From contig JAEWIS010000026.1 of NCBI GenBank assembly GCA_023386955.1, positions 186,001 to 250,000 of the forward strand: 64,000 nucleotides of DNA, read 5' to 3'. The notes below the pieces were generated by a model. It saw only the letters and a program-made list of their open reading frames with translations. It was not told the DNA's origin and did not search any database. The DNA is from Bacillota bacterium (GTDB taxonomy: Bacteria > Bacillota > Bacilli > Paenibacillales > NBRC-103111). Positions 1-9,628 of the stretch are shown piece after piece; the first letter of the stretch is position 1; every line of letters starts with the position of its first letter. Both the position numbers and the translations under genes were made by a program.

Positions 1-2
1 TG

Positions 3-1196
3 CTGTATGTGGCCCTGACCCGGGCCAAGGAAAAGCTGGTGCTGGTGGGCACGGTGCCTTCTGCGTCCAAGCGACTTGAAGCCGTAGGCGGCTTGATGGT
101 TGGCGGGGAGGATGTTGGAATACCGGGGGCGAATGGGGAGATTGATGCATCAGCCGGTGTCATCCCTCCATTGCCGGATTATGTGCTGGCGTCCGCACGC
201 TCCTATCTCGATTGGGTGCTGCCCGCTGTTGTGACTGGGGGAGCGGTTATCGCTCCCTGGAGGATTTCAGCGGTTCATGCGGAGACCTTGAGCGGTACTC
301 ATGCGGCTGTGGACGAAACTGCAGGCGGGTTTGCCGACAAGCTGATGGAGGCTGTGCGGACGCTGGAGCCGATGCCGGTGCCAGTGCCGGATGGGGCCTT
401 GCGTGAGGAACTTGGACGCCGGCTGGAATGGAAATACCCTAACCCGGCTGCCGGATCGATACTCACCAAAACCTCTGTGACCGAACTGAAGCGGCTGGAG
501 GCGAAGAGAATTCTTAGTATCACGGATGCGGAGGAGGGGGCCGCCGGCTTAGGTCTGTGGCTTCCGCTGCAAGAGGGCGGGGGATGGGCGCCTGCTGGTG
601 GAAATGGTGTGGAAACCGGCAGCGGGGAGTCACTTCTGTACCGGACCCCGCGCTTCCGCAAATCCCGCAAGCTGTCTGCAGCAGAGACGGGTGTCTTGTA
701 TCATACGGCCATGCAGCATATGCCGTTGGACGGCTCAGGGCCGCCTCCGGACATCGAGGGGGAGCTTAACCGTTTGGCGGAGGCGGGTTTTATCACCCCC
801 TCCGACCGGGAGGTGCTGGACGGAGGCGTTATCGCTGCCTTCTTCGCTACGGATGTTGGCCGCAGGCTGTCCTTGTCCAAGGAGGTCCGGCGGGAGCTGG
901 CTTTTACCCTGGGGATGGCAGCGGGGGAGCTCTACCCGGATTGTGCGCCGGAGGCGGCAGGGGAGCTGGTGCTGCTCCAAGGGATTATTGACTGTTTATT
1001 CGAGGATGGCGACGGCCGCCTGGTGCTTCTGGATTACAAGACGGACCGCACCAAAGGCCGGACCGACAAGGAGCTGGCGGAGCGCTACCGGGTACAGCTG
1101 AAGCTGTACGAACGGGCGGTGACGGATATATGGGGCCGGAAGCCAGATGAGCTGGCAGTGTATTTTTTCGACGAGTCCCGGCTGATCCGGCTGTAG
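3..1196 (+). CDS. addA: ATP-dependent helicase/nuclease AddA, C-terminal part (5' end outside window)
   Basis: This is the 3' part of the gene (about 398 of an expected 1,200-1,300 residues); the frame is open from base 3. The first residues, YVALTRAKEKL, are the last helicase motif of UvrD/Rep superfamily 1. A RecB-type PD-(D/E)xK nuclease domain follows at the C-terminus: LYHTAMQHM near residue 235, GIID near 325, DYKTD near 343 and QLKLYERA near 366. AddAB processes double-strand breaks for RecA-dependent recombination. sbcD and sbcC follow on the same strand, a repair cluster known from Bacillales. The gap to sbcD (363 bp) is mostly a palindromic repeat element, so co-transcription is uncertain. 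Identification is firm. Confidence 0.96.
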   Translation: MYVALTRAKEKLVLVGTVPSASKRLEAVGGLMVGGEDVGIPGANGEIDASAGVIPPLPDYVLASARSYLDWVLPAVVTGGAVIAPWRISAVHAETLSGTHAAVDETAGGFADKLMEAVRTLEPMPVPVPDGALREELGRRLEWKYPNPAAGSILTKTSVTELKRLEAKRILSITDAEEGAAGLGLWLPLQEGGGWAPAGGNGVETGSGESLLYRTPRFRKSRKLSAAETGVLYHTAMQHMPLDGSGPPPDIEGELNRLAEAGFITPSDREVLDGGVIAAFFATDVGRRLSLSKEVRRELAFTLGMAAGELYPDCAPEAAGELVLLQGIIDCLFEDGDGRLVLLDYKTDRTKGRTDKELAERYRVQLKLYERAVTDIWGRKPDELAVYFFDESRLIRL

Positions 1197-1230
1197 AAGG
1201 CGGTTCCGCTCGATTGCCCCTGCTGCGCTT

Positions 1231-1415
1231 CTAACGGCGGCAGGAGCCGCTATTTCGGGTAAAATGCCCCTGCTGAAATTCTAACGGAAGCAGCGGTCGT
1301 TATTTTGCCCCAATGATGCGGCAGCTGGGCAAAATGGGCCGAATAGTGGCGCTGGCCGCCGTTAGATTTTGGAAGGGGCTGTTTTTGGCGGAATAACGGC
1401 TGTGGCTTCCGTTAG
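1231..1415. repeat. Palindromic 50-bp-spaced element, family A, copy 1
   Basis: Two direct units start with CTAACGG at 1231 and 1281 (50 bp apart). Two inverted units end with CCGTTAG at about 1365 and 1415 (50 bp apart). Each unit is itself a short hairpin with TAACGG-type arms and a GC-rich loop, followed by TATTT. The 26-base spacers also correspond between the two arms (AAAA..GCCCCT.C). It fills most of the gap between addA and sbcD; the rest of that gap shows nothing recognisable. Confidence 0.85.
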
Positions 1416-1559
1416 CCTGGCTCCACCACCGGGACGGCCGATACTGCTTTGGGTTGATCGTGGCGGGGTGGGAGAAACAGCCCGCGCTTCCGCCGACGAT
1501 AGGCAATTTTAAGGTGAGGCTGGCTTATCCGCAAGGCCAAACGTAGGGAGGAAATGATT

Positions 1560-2753
1560 GTGCGAATATTGCATACGGCGGACTGGCATTTGGGCCGGAC
1601 GCTGGAGGGCCGGAGCCGCCAGGCGGAGCAGGAGGCTTTTGTGGATGAGCTGGTGGCCATTGTCCGTCAGGAAGCCGTAGATCTGGTGCTGATTGCGGGA
1701 GATGTGTATGACAGTGTCAATCCGCCGTCCGCAGCGGAAAAACTGTTTTACGATGCCTTGTCCAGGCTGGCTGAGGGCGGGCGACGCCATGTGGCGGTAA
1801 TCGCCGGTAACCATGACAGTCCTGAGCGCCTGGCGGCGGCAGAACCGCTGGCTTCCCGCCAGGGTATTGTCCTCCGGGGGCTTCCGGCGAATGCCTCACT
1901 CCGGCTGGGTATCCCCTCCACAGGGGAGGAGGCGGTGCTGTATGCCCTCCCCTACCCATCGGAATCGCGGTTAGGGGAGCTGTTGAGCCAGGAGGCGGAG
2001 GAAACCGTTCTCCGCAGAGCGTATTCGGAGCGGATCGGCGCGCTGGTCCGGCAGGCCTGCAGTGAATTCCGCAAGGACACGGTAAACCTGCTGATGAGCC
2101 ATCTGTATGTGCTGGGCGGCGCCGAATCCGAAGGTTCGGAACGTCCCATCCAGGTAGGCGGTGCTTATACCGTGGATGCCGCTGCTTTATGCGCCGGAGC
2201 CGATTATATCGCATTAGGGCATCTGCACCGCCCGCAGTACATAAAAGCTCCGGCGCCTGTCCGTTACTCCGGCTCGCCCCTGGCCTACAGCTTCTCCGAA
2301 GCAGGCCAGGCCAAGTCGGTCACCATCGCGGATATTACCCCTGGTTGTAAGCCAGTGATTACGGAGCTGCCCCTATCCTCGGGCAGACCTCTTGCGGAGT
2401 GGACAGCCAAGGGGGGGCTGGCCCAGGTATATGAGTGGCTGGAGGAAGGCCGGGACGCCCGGGCCTGGATTGATCTGACCCTGTACATGGATGAGGCGCT
2501 TTCCATGGACCAACTGCAGCATTTGCGCAAGGCTCATGAGGGCATCATCCATATCCGGCCTGTTTATCCGGAGATGCAGCGGGAGGAAGAGGAGATGGAC
2601 CGCAGACTGCCGGTGGATGAGCTGTTCCGGCGGTTCTACAGCAGGCAGACGGGAGGCGCCCAGCCCGACGAGGAGCTGGTGCGGCTGTTCCTGTCCATGC
2701 TGCAGCAGCAGGGGCCCAGTGAGGCCGCCGCAGCCGGGGAGGAGCCGTCATGA
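1560..2753 (+). CDS. sbcD: Exonuclease SbcCD subunit D (Mre11-type nuclease)
   Basis: This is a calcineurin-like metallophosphoesterase. It carries the Mre11/SbcD motif series: LHTADWHLG at the N-terminus, IAGDVYDS near residue 47, AGNHDS near 85, LMSHLYV near 180 and LGHLHRP near 222. It is the nuclease subunit that trims hairpins and protein-blocked ends with SbcC. I chose the GTG at 1560 because AGGGAGG at 1545-1551 lies 8 bases before it, whereas the ATG at 1554 is only 2 bases from it; the protein then begins MRILHTADWHLG, as in other SbcD proteins. It overlaps sbcC by 4 bases (ATGA), so translation is probably coupled. Confidence 0.96.
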   Translation: MRILHTADWHLGRTLEGRSRQAEQEAFVDELVAIVRQEAVDLVLIAGDVYDSVNPPSAAEKLFYDALSRLAEGGRRHVAVIAGNHDSPERLAAAEPLASRQGIVLRGLPANASLRLGIPSTGEEAVLYALPYPSESRLGELLSQEAEETVLRRAYSERIGALVRQACSEFRKDTVNLLMSHLYVLGGAESEGSERPIQVGGAYTVDAAALCAGADYIALGHLHRPQYIKAPAPVRYSGSPLAYSFSEAGQAKSVTIADITPGCKPVITELPLSSGRPLAEWTAKGGLAQVYEWLEEGRDARAWIDLTLYMDEALSMDQLQHLRKAHEGIIHIRPVYPEMQREEEEMDRRLPVDELFRRFYSRQTGGAQPDEELVRLFLSMLQQQGPSEAAAAGEEPS

Positions 2754-5700
2754 GGCCGGTGCATTTGTCCCTGGCGGGACTGCAAAGCTACAGAGAGAAG
2801 CAGGAGGTGGATTTCGCCAAACTGTCGGACGCGGGGGTTTTTGGAATTTTCGGACCTACCGGCAGCGGCAAATCCTCTATTCTGGATGCCATGACGCTGG
2901 CTCTCTACGGTAAGGTGGAGCGGGCACCCGGCGGTACGCTGGGAATTATTAACCAAATGGAAGCGTCCTGCAGCGTAACCTTTACCTTCGAGCTGTCGGG
3001 TGCGGGCCGGACGGACCGTTACCGGGTGGAGCGCACGTACAAACGCTCCGGCGACGCTTCGGTCACCCAGAGCATCACGCGGCTGGTGCAGGTGGAGGCT
3101 TCCGGTCCCGTTGTGCTGGCCGATAAGGCCAAGGAGGTGGATGCCCGGATTCAGCAAATTCTGGGGTTGTCCATGCAGGATTTTACTAGAGCGGTGGTGC
3201 TGCCTCAGGGCAAGTTTGCAGAATTTCTGTCCCTGAAGGGTGTGGAGCGGCGGCATATGCTGGAGCGGCTGTTTCACCTGGAGCAATATGGCGATGCCCT
3301 TGGCGCCCGCGTGGGAGCGGGCGTCCGGGAAGCGGATGTGGCGGTAAAGCAGGCGGAAGCGGAGCAGCTGGGTCTGGGGAATGCCTCGGAGGAGGCATTG
3401 AAGGAAGCTGCCCTAAACCTGGCACAGGCAGAAGCCGGCAGTGCTTCAGCCCGTATCTCCCTCCAATCTGCGGAGCGGGAAGCCAATGACAAACGGGCCT
3501 TGTGGAAGCTTCTGCAGGAACGGGAGGGACTGGAGCAGGAGACCCGGCGCTTATCCTTTGACGGGAGCGTTATGGAAGCCGAGGAAGCGCGGCTCCAGCT
3601 GGCGGTGCAGGCCCGGCGGGTCTCCCATTTTCTGAAGGAATGGTCGGAAGCGGCCAAGGAGCGGGAGCAGACCGTTCGGATGCTGGAGGAGGCGGAGCGG
3701 CAGCACGCCCTAAAGACGGAGCGCTGCGCCTTGATCCGGGAGGATTATGCAGCAGCGCAAAAACGTCTGGCCGAAGAGGAAGGCCCTTTGGCGGAACGGA
3801 TGTCCAATGTCCGGCAGGCTCTAACCCTCCATGGGGAGCTGGCCGCGGTGAAACAGAGCTTGGAGGAGGCAGCCCGGATTGCCGCCGAATTGGCCCGAAA
3901 GGAACAAGAGGCGGCGGAGCTGCTGGACCGGGATCAGGAACGGTACGGCAAGGCACTGGCGCTGCAGCAGGAGCTGAAGGCCAAGCTGGCCGGGCTCTCT
4001 ATCCCGCCCGGACGGCGGGAGCAGCTGCAGCAGGCGGTCCTGGCCGTGCACAAGCTGGAGAATGCCAAAAAGCAAACCGCCTCAGCAGAAGAGGAGCTTC
4101 AAGCTGCCAAGCAACGAAGCGAGACACTTCTTCAAGCGGGACATCATGCACGGGAGGCGCTGGACCAAAGCCGCCGCCGGCTGGCGGAGCTGACCGGTCA
4201 AGGTGCTGTGCTGATCCGCCGTTTGGCGGAGCTGGCCTCCGCTGCAGATGAGCTGGGGCGGCTGGCTGCCGCCGGGGAGGAAGAGGAGCAGCAGCGAGGA
4301 CTTGCTGAGCTCCGGCGGAATCTGGCCGGGCAGCTGGCCCGGGATCTGAAGGACGGGGAGCCTTGCCCGGTATGCGGCTCCATATCCCATCCGGTCCATG
4401 CTTCCACGGGGCAGGAAGCGGACGCTTCTTCCGCATCTGCTCAAGACGATGGGAAATCCTCCGGTGCAGAAGCTGCCCGTTGGCGCAGCTTGCTGATGGA
4501 GGCCAAGGATTTGGGGCTCTCCGCACATGCCAAAAGCGAAACACTTCAGGCAGAGCTGGATCAGCATACTGCCGATTCCACAGCGGATGTAAGCAAGACG
4601 CAAACTGAGGTAGCCGCTGCGATCCAGCTTCAAATCGCCTCTACCCTGGTCCCTCCGCTCAAAGAAATGGAAGAACGGGTGGGCAGCTGCCGCGGTGGAA
4701 TAGCCCGGCTCCAGCAAGAGACGGAGCGGTGGAGCCAAGACCTGCGGAGTGCTGCAGCCCTCCTTCGCCAGAAAGAAACCGCCCTGGCGGAGGAGCTGGC
4801 GCGCCAGACTGCTGCAGCAAGTGCCGCGGAGACGGTATCTGGAAGAGTGGACACATTGCGTAAGCTTGTGGCGGAGGAAGAACACAGCTGGCGTTTGTCC
4901 TTCCCGGAGCTGCATCCGGAGGAGGCGCAAGCCCTATGGGACCAGCTCCAGGAGGGGCTGCGGCTGCAGGAGGAGCTGATGGCCCGTCTGGCCAAGGCGG
5001 ACCCGGTGCTGGAGGAGATGGCCGCGAAGCTCAAGCGGCTGCAGGAGGAAGCGGCGGGACATGAACGCGAGCGAATCGCCGCCGCTGCCCGCGTACAGGG
5101 TTTTGTCTCCGGCACGGAGGAAAAACGGGCGAAGCTGCTCCAACTGCTGGGAGTAGAGCAGAGCCGCCAGGAAACCGCAGAGCTGCTGGACAGCCTGACC
5201 GCCCGGCTCCGGCAGATGAAGGAGCGGGAGGCGGAGCTGCGCCGGGAGCTGGAGCTGCGCCAAGCCGAGCTGAACGAAGCCGACCGCAGGCTGGCCGGCG
5301 CCCGCCAAGCCAGGCTTTCCGCTGTTTCCGCCTTGGACAGAGCCCAAAGCCACGGCGAGCGGGAGCTGGCCTCCTCTGGATTTGCAACCGCAGAGCAGGC
5401 ATCAGCCGCTATCCTGTCCGATGAAGCTATCCGGACACTGGAGGCCCGCATAACTGGTTACAAGGAAGCGCAGCTGAAGCTCAAAAGCGCCATCGATACG
5501 CTGAATGCACAAATCGGCGAGCGTCAGATGACGGAAGCGGAGTGGGAGCAGTGCGAGGCGGCACTTGCAGAGGCCAGGCAGGCGGATGAAGCGGCCTTGG
5601 AGCAAAAAGCGAGGGCCGTCCGCGACATGGAGGAGCTGAACCGGCGCCATGCCCGTTGGCTGGCTATCGAGGAAGAACGCCAAGGGGCATTGGGGCGTCT

Positions 5701-6208
5701 GCGGAATCTCCAAAAGCTGCAGACCGTACTCCGGGGCAATGCCTTCGTGGAATTTATGGCCATGGAGCAGCTGCTCCAGGTAAGCCGGGCGGCGTCCGAA
5801 CGGCTGAGCCAGCTGACGCGGCGCCGGTATGCCCTGGAAACGGATTCCACAGGCGGCTTCATTATCCGGGACGATGCCAACGGGGGATTGCGCAGACCGG
5901 TGAGCACCCTGTCCGGCGGGGAAACCTTCCTGACCTCCCTATCGTTGGCCTTGGCTCTATCCGCCCAGATTCAGCTGAACGGCACCCATCCCTTGGAGTT
6001 TTTCTTCCTGGATGAAGGCTTTGGAACGCTGGATCCGGAGCTGCTGGAAACGGTGGTCCATGCCCTGGAGAAGCTTCATATGGAGCAGCTTACGGTAGGG
6101 GTGATCAGCCACGTGCCGGAGCTGAAGTCCAGACTTCCCCGGCGGCTTGTGGTTCATCCGGCGGAAGCGGCGGGTGCGGGCAGCCGCATCGTATATGAAA
6201 CTTTATAG
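2750..6208 (+). CDS. sbcC: Exonuclease SbcCD subunit C (Rad50-type ATPase)
   Basis: At 1,152 residues it has the full SMC/Rad50 layout. The N-terminal Walker A is GPTGSGKSSILDAM (near residue 35). Long glutamate/alanine/leucine-rich coiled coils flank a zinc hook CPVCGS near residue 540. The C-terminal half has the signature LSGGETFLTSL and the Walker B FFFLDEGFGTLD. SbcC dimerises through the hook and uses ATP to drive the SbcD nuclease. The start overlaps sbcD by ATGA. Repetitive Ala/Glu/Arg codons give strong spurious open frames on the other strand. A rho-independent terminator follows directly. Confidence 0.97.
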   Translation: MRPVHLSLAGLQSYREKQEVDFAKLSDAGVFGIFGPTGSGKSSILDAMTLALYGKVERAPGGTLGIINQMEASCSVTFTFELSGAGRTDRYRVERTYKRSGDASVTQSITRLVQVEASGPVVLADKAKEVDARIQQILGLSMQDFTRAVVLPQGKFAEFLSLKGVERRHMLERLFHLEQYGDALGARVGAGVREADVAVKQAEAEQLGLGNASEEALKEAALNLAQAEAGSASARISLQSAEREANDKRALWKLLQEREGLEQETRRLSFDGSVMEAEEARLQLAVQARRVSHFLKEWSEAAKEREQTVRMLEEAERQHALKTERCALIREDYAAAQKRLAEEEGPLAERMSNVRQALTLHGELAAVKQSLEEAARIAAELARKEQEAAELLDRDQERYGKALALQQELKAKLAGLSIPPGRREQLQQAVLAVHKLENAKKQTASAEEELQAAKQRSETLLQAGHHAREALDQSRRRLAELTGQGAVLIRRLAELASAADELGRLAAAGEEEEQQRGLAELRRNLAGQLARDLKDGEPCPVCGSISHPVHASTGQEADASSASAQDDGKSSGAEAARWRSLLMEAKDLGLSAHAKSETLQAELDQHTADSTADVSKTQTEVAAAIQLQIASTLVPPLKEMEERVGSCRGGIARLQQETERWSQDLRSAAALLRQKETALAEELARQTAAASAAETVSGRVDTLRKLVAEEEHSWRLSFPELHPEEAQALWDQLQEGLRLQEELMARLAKADPVLEEMAAKLKRLQEEAAGHERERIAAAARVQGFVSGTEEKRAKLLQLLGVEQSRQETAELLDSLTARLRQMKEREAELRRELELRQAELNEADRRLAGARQARLSAVSALDRAQSHGERELASSGFATAEQASAAILSDEAIRTLEARITGYKEAQLKLKSAIDTLNAQIGERQMTEAEWEQCEAALAEARQADEAALEQKARAVRDMEELNRRHARWLAIEEERQGALGRLRNLQKLQTVLRGNAFVEFMAMEQLLQVSRAASERLSQLTRRRYALETDSTGGFIIRDDANGGLRRPVSTLSGGETFLTSLSLALALSAQIQLNGTHPLEFFFLDEGFGTLDPELLETVVHALEKLHMEQLTVGVISHVPELKSRLPRRLVVHPAEAAGAGSRIVYETL

Positions 6209-6230
6209 TGGGACTAATAAGCTGTCTTCA

Positions 6231-6262
6231 ACCCCGGGGATGGAACCTCCCGGGGGTTTTTC
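6231..6262 (+). terminator. Rho-independent terminator after sbcC
   Basis: The stem AACCCCGGGG pairs with CCCGGGGGTT across a short ATGGAACCT loop region and is followed by five Ts. It closes the addA-sbcDC cluster. Confidence 0.85.
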
Positions 6263-6480
6263 CTGTTTGTGGAGCCAGGTTTAACGATTTTGTGAACATT
6301 GTCTGTAAATTGGAAACGATTACTGGCTATGTTAAAGAAATGTTCACTACCCCCCGGCCGGACATGAAGGTAAAATGAGTTATAGCCTAATTAGAATCAT
6401 TGCAAGACAGAATGTCCATTTTGTTGGCGGAACAACAAGAAGACAACCACATTCAAGAAATCCTGAAGGAGGCTATACCA

Positions 6481-7326
6481 ATGGCGTCATATTTGACTCC
6501 AAAAGAAATTGCCGAATACACCATCGAATCCGGCTACAAAAAAGCAACCTCGCCCTTGCTGACCGTGCTTACACTGGGCTTTGCAGCGGGGGCTTTCATA
6601 TCTCTCGGGTTTTTGCTAGCGATCCGCGTTACCGCAAGTGCCCCTGCCGCATGGGGAAGCTTCGCGACCTTCATCGGAGCCGCGGTGTTCCCCGTTGGGC
6701 TGATTCTGGTTCTGATCGGCGGCGGCGAACTGTTGACCGGCAACATGATGGCTGTTCCCTTGGCCCGTTATGCAGGAAGAATTACCACCTGGCAGGCCAT
6801 CCGCAATCTGATCCTGATTACATTGAGCAACTTCGCCGGTGCGATCTTCGTCGCATATTTCTTCGGTCACGTAGTAGGTTTGACGGAAACCGGCGCATTC
6901 CTGGCCAAAACAGTGGATATGGCCGAGCATAAGGTGCATGACACCTTCCTGCAGGCCTTCGTTTCCGGTATCGGCTGTAACTGGCTGGTTGCCCTGGCCG
7001 TATGGCTTTCCTACGGGGCCAAGGATATCGGCGGCAAGATTCTGGGCATCTGGTTCCCCACAATGGCCTTCGTCGCCATCGGCTTCCAGCACGTTGTAGC
7101 CAACATGTTCCTCATCCCGGCAGCCATCTTCGCCGGCCACCTGACCTGGGGCGATTATTTCCACAATTTCTTCCCGGTTTGGCTGGGCAATCTGGTTGGC
7201 GGCGCCATCTTCGTAGCGGGCATCTATTTTATGGCTTATCTGAAAAAGAGCCAAGAGGCTGCTGAAGTGAAGCCTGCTGCTGTCAAACCCGCTGCTGCTG
7301 CGCGCGACGTCCGCGTAGCCAAATAA
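6481..7326 (+). CDS. Formate/nitrite transporter family channel
   Basis: A 281-residue FNT-family (FocA/NirC) protein that moves small monovalent anions such as formate or nitrite. Six hydrophobic helices are visible. Family-typical segments are GGGELLTGNMM (near residue 80) and VSGIGCNWLVALAVWLSYG (near 160), followed by the HVVANMF helix. The C-terminal tail is Ala/Lys/Pro-rich (VKPAAVKPAAAA) and probably cytoplasmic. The ATG at 6481 is chosen because AAGGAGG at 6466-6472 precedes it by 8 bases; upstream in-frame starts have no ribosome site. It is a single-gene unit between two terminators. The substrate cannot be assigned from context. Confidence 0.9.
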   Translation: MASYLTPKEIAEYTIESGYKKATSPLLTVLTLGFAAGAFISLGFLLAIRVTASAPAAWGSFATFIGAAVFPVGLILVLIGGGELLTGNMMAVPLARYAGRITTWQAIRNLILITLSNFAGAIFVAYFFGHVVGLTETGAFLAKTVDMAEHKVHDTFLQAFVSGIGCNWLVALAVWLSYGAKDIGGKILGIWFPTMAFVAIGFQHVVANMFLIPAAIFAGHLTWGDYFHNFFPVWLGNLVGGAIFVAGIYFMAYLKKSQEAAEVKPAAVKPAAAARDVRVAK

Positions 7327-7376
7327 ATTCCAATGCTCGGCCCGTTCCGCTTCCCGTATACAAAATCGGATATGCG

Positions 7377-7421
7377 AAAAAAGCTCCTTTGCCTGCCAGG
7401 TGCAGACAAAGGAGCTTTTTT
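7377..7421. terminator. Bidirectional terminator between the FNT gene and the oxidoreductase gene
   Basis: AAAAAAGCTCCTTTG pairs perfectly with CAAAGGAGCTTTTTT around a 15-base loop. With an A-run before and a T-run after, it can end transcription from both convergent genes. Confidence 0.9.
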
Positions 7422-7448
7422 GCGTTTGGCCGCTTGCTGAAGGGCGGC

Positions 7449-9404
7449 TTATTTTTGTTGGAGCACCCGTGTTTCCTGTTGGAGCAGACGGGCTACATTG
7501 CGGGCGCTGGAGAAGGAGCGCTCCGCCAATTCCCCTTTGCCGACACAGCCGTCTCCGCAGAAGTAGAAGGGCACATTTTCCACCCGGTTGGGGAGCAGCT
7601 CGTTGCCTTCAATGTTCTTGACACTGGACACCATAGCCTTCTTGGACACACGCTTGACGGTCAAGGCATCGCGCCAGCCCGGATAATGCTTGTCGAAGAG
7701 GGATTCCATGGCTTCCTGCTTCTGGTCCAGATAGAGCTTGCGGCTTTGATCGCTTTCGAACTCATCGTTCAGATACGCGACTCCCTGCAGGAGCTGGCCG
7801 TTGTCCGGCACCAGGGTATGGTCGGTAGCGGAAACATCGGTGATGAACATCTTTTGGTCCATGTCACTGATATAGCTGAACGGACGGGCCACCACTTGGT
7901 TCAGGCCGATGTCGTACACCATAACCTCGGTGGGTTTGCTGTCCTGGTATTTATCCATAAACGGTTCCCACGGTGTGCCGCGGAGGAGCTTAACGACCTG
8001 CTGCACCGGCATGGCGAACACTACATTGTCGAAGGCTTCCTCACGTTTTTTGGTTTTCAGGACAAACTTGCGGTTTTCGTAGCGAATTTCATCCACGCCC
8101 TCCTGCATGGCCACTTCCCAACGGCCCGAGCCGGAGATCTTGTCATGCAGCTGGTTGGTGATGACTGCCCAGCTTCCCAGCACGTAGTTTACCGGACGGC
8201 TGGAGAGGAACAGGTTATGGTAATATTCGCTGACGACGGAGCCGGATACCTTGCGTGCATCCTCCGGAGAGATGAAGAAGTTGGAGCACACCAGATGCTC
8301 CCACAGCTCCTTTAGATCGTCGTCGGCATCCGACTGGTCCAGATAGTCGCCCAGCGTGTCGTAGTTTTTGATGGTATGGATCTGCGCGATGATGGCGGCA
8401 ACCTCGCCGACAAAACGCACCTTCTGCACGGCAGTCAGCAGGTCGGTCTTGACGATATTGACAAAATCCAGAGGAGCCGGAGTCAGCTGGCCGTTTTTGG
8501 AGTAGACCACCTTGCGCTTATCCACCTGCTTGCTGCTGAAGGACATGCCCAGCTCTTTTTCCATGGTGGTGATGTTGTGGCGGTCGATGCCGTAGATGGC
8601 GTGGGCGCCGTAGTTCAGCGTAAAGCCTTCCTTCTCGTAGGTAAAGGCACGTCCGCCCAGCTGCGGGCTGCGCTCGAAAAGAACACCCTCGATATGCTCG
8701 GTTTCGGACAGATATGCGGCGGCGGTCAAACCCGCCAGGCCTCCTCCAATAATGGCTACTCTCATTGTGGTCTCCTCCTGTTTGCTTCGCGGAAGCATAT
8801 GTTTAGTATACGGGGCAAGCTGCTTGGGGGCGGTGCTGCCGGTTTCATGGCGGATGCCGTTCCAGACAATGGACAGATTGTTCTCCAAAAGGGGAAGCAG
8901 CTCCGCGTCGTCCTTGACGCTCCAGCCGATCACGGTGCCCACGTAGATGGTCACCAGCGCATTGACCTTCTCCGGCTCGGGAAGCCAAACCAGAAGCTGC
9001 TTGTGCAGCAGATCAAAAGGCTGAAGCATGGATAAAACCGGATCGGTTTCTTGGGATACGGTGGTAATGGAGCGGATCAGCACCCGGTACTTGCCGATAT
9101 TGGCGGCTAGCTCCAGAAACAGCCGGTTGATATGCGCCTCCAGCGATGTTACCTGAAGGACAGGCGTCCGGGCCCAAGCTTTAATCAGGTCTTCCTGGCG
9201 GCGTCCCACCTCCAGCAAAATTTCCTCTTTCCCCTTGAAGTAATGGTAGAAGGTGCCCTTGGAGGTATGGGTGGCCGCGATGATCTCGTCAACTGAGACA
9301 TTCTCGTACCCTTTTTGCATGAACAGATTCAGAGCGGCTTCGATAACCGCCTCCCGCTTCTTTCGCGTGGATTCCCTCATGAACGTAATGGTCATCACAC
9401 CCAT
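7449..9404 (-). CDS. TetR-family regulator fused in frame to an FAD-dependent amine oxidase-type oxidoreductase
   Basis: One open frame of 651 residues. Residues 1 to about 190 are a TetR/AcrR repressor: helix-turn-helix around GYENVSVDEIIAATHTSKGTFYHYF, then a ligand-binding region. From residue 214 (MRVAIIGGGLAGLTAAAYL) there is a complete 438-residue flavoprotein of the phytoene desaturase/protoporphyrinogen oxidase/amine oxidase superfamily. It has an N-terminal dinucleotide-binding motif, GGRAF, and a C-terminal FAD motif around FYFCGDGCVGKGELAERS. No stop separates the two parts, yet an AGGAGG sits 6-7 bases before the ATG at 8765, so the oxidase can probably also be made alone. The exact N-terminus is uncertain (ATG at 9404 or 9395). 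Flavin binding is strongly supported; the substrate is unknown. Confidence 0.85.
   Translation of the reverse strand: MGVMTITFMRESTRKKREAVIEAALNLFMQKGYENVSVDEIIAATHTSKGTFYHYFKGKEEILLEVGRRQEDLIKAWARTPVLQVTSLEAHINRLFLELAANIGKYRVLIRSITTVSQETDPVLSMLQPFDLLHKQLLVWLPEPEKVNALVTIYVGTVIGWSVKDDAELLPLLENNLSIVWNGIRHETGSTAPKQLAPYTKHMLPRSKQEETTMRVAIIGGGLAGLTAAAYLSETEHIEGVLFERSPQLGGRAFTYEKEGFTLNYGAHAIYGIDRHNITTMEKELGMSFSSKQVDKRKVVYSKNGQLTPAPLDFVNIVKTDLLTAVQKVRFVGEVAAIIAQIHTIKNYDTLGDYLDQSDADDDLKELWEHLVCSNFFISPEDARKVSGSVVSEYYHNLFLSSRPVNYVLGSWAVITNQLHDKISGSGRWEVAMQEGVDEIRYENRKFVLKTKKREEAFDNVVFAMPVQQVVKLLRGTPWEPFMDKYQDSKPTEVMVYDIGLNQVVARPFSYISDMDQKMFITDVSATDHTLVPDNGQLLQGVAYLNDEFESDQSRKLYLDQKQEAMESLFDKHYPGWRDALTVKRVSKKAMVSSVKNIEGNELLPNRVENVPFYFCGDGCVGKGELAERSFSSARNVARLLQQETRVLQQK
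8763..8780 (-). promoter_or_regulatory. Internal ribosome-binding site and start inside the TetR-oxidoreductase frame
   Basis: On the minus strand CAGGAGGAGACCACA precedes ATGAGAGTAGCC, whose ATG is at 8765-8763. A near-perfect Shine-Dalgarno at correct spacing in front of a canonical flavoprotein N-terminus suggests that two genes became joined, or that both a fusion and a free oxidase are translated. Confidence 0.7.
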
Positions 9405-9414
9405 CAGCTTATTC

Positions 9415-9473
9415 CATCTCTATTATAAAACTCCGGCAAGCATCCGTCCAGCCGAAAATAGACTATCAGTCTA
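9415..9473 (-). promoter_or_regulatory. Promoter and TetR operator upstream of the fusion gene
   Basis: TAGACTATCAGTCTA at 9459-9473 is a perfect 6-bp-arm palindrome with a 3-base centre, typical of a TetR operator. Downstream on the minus strand TGGACG, 17 bases, then TATAAT (9427-9422) reads as a sigma-A promoter. The operator lies just upstream of the -35, consistent with autoregulation. Confidence 0.65.
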
Positions 9474-9628
9474 ATTTGGGTAAAAGGGGGTGGAGTGCTC
9501 TGGGCAACCGCCTATTTTATGCATACCGGGTGTCCGCCCAGGAACCGGGCGCATATCATGCTCTATGACCAGCCGGTGCGGTGGAGGGGAGCCTTCCTGC
9601 AGCCGGCAATCAACGGGAGGAATGCGGC

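Noticed and set aside
6291..6348. Rex/FNR-type operator upstream of the formate/nitrite channel (TGTGAACATT and AATGTTCACT)
   Set aside because: The half-sites are inverted but about 40 bases apart and match neither consensus as a full palindrome, so I leave it unassigned.
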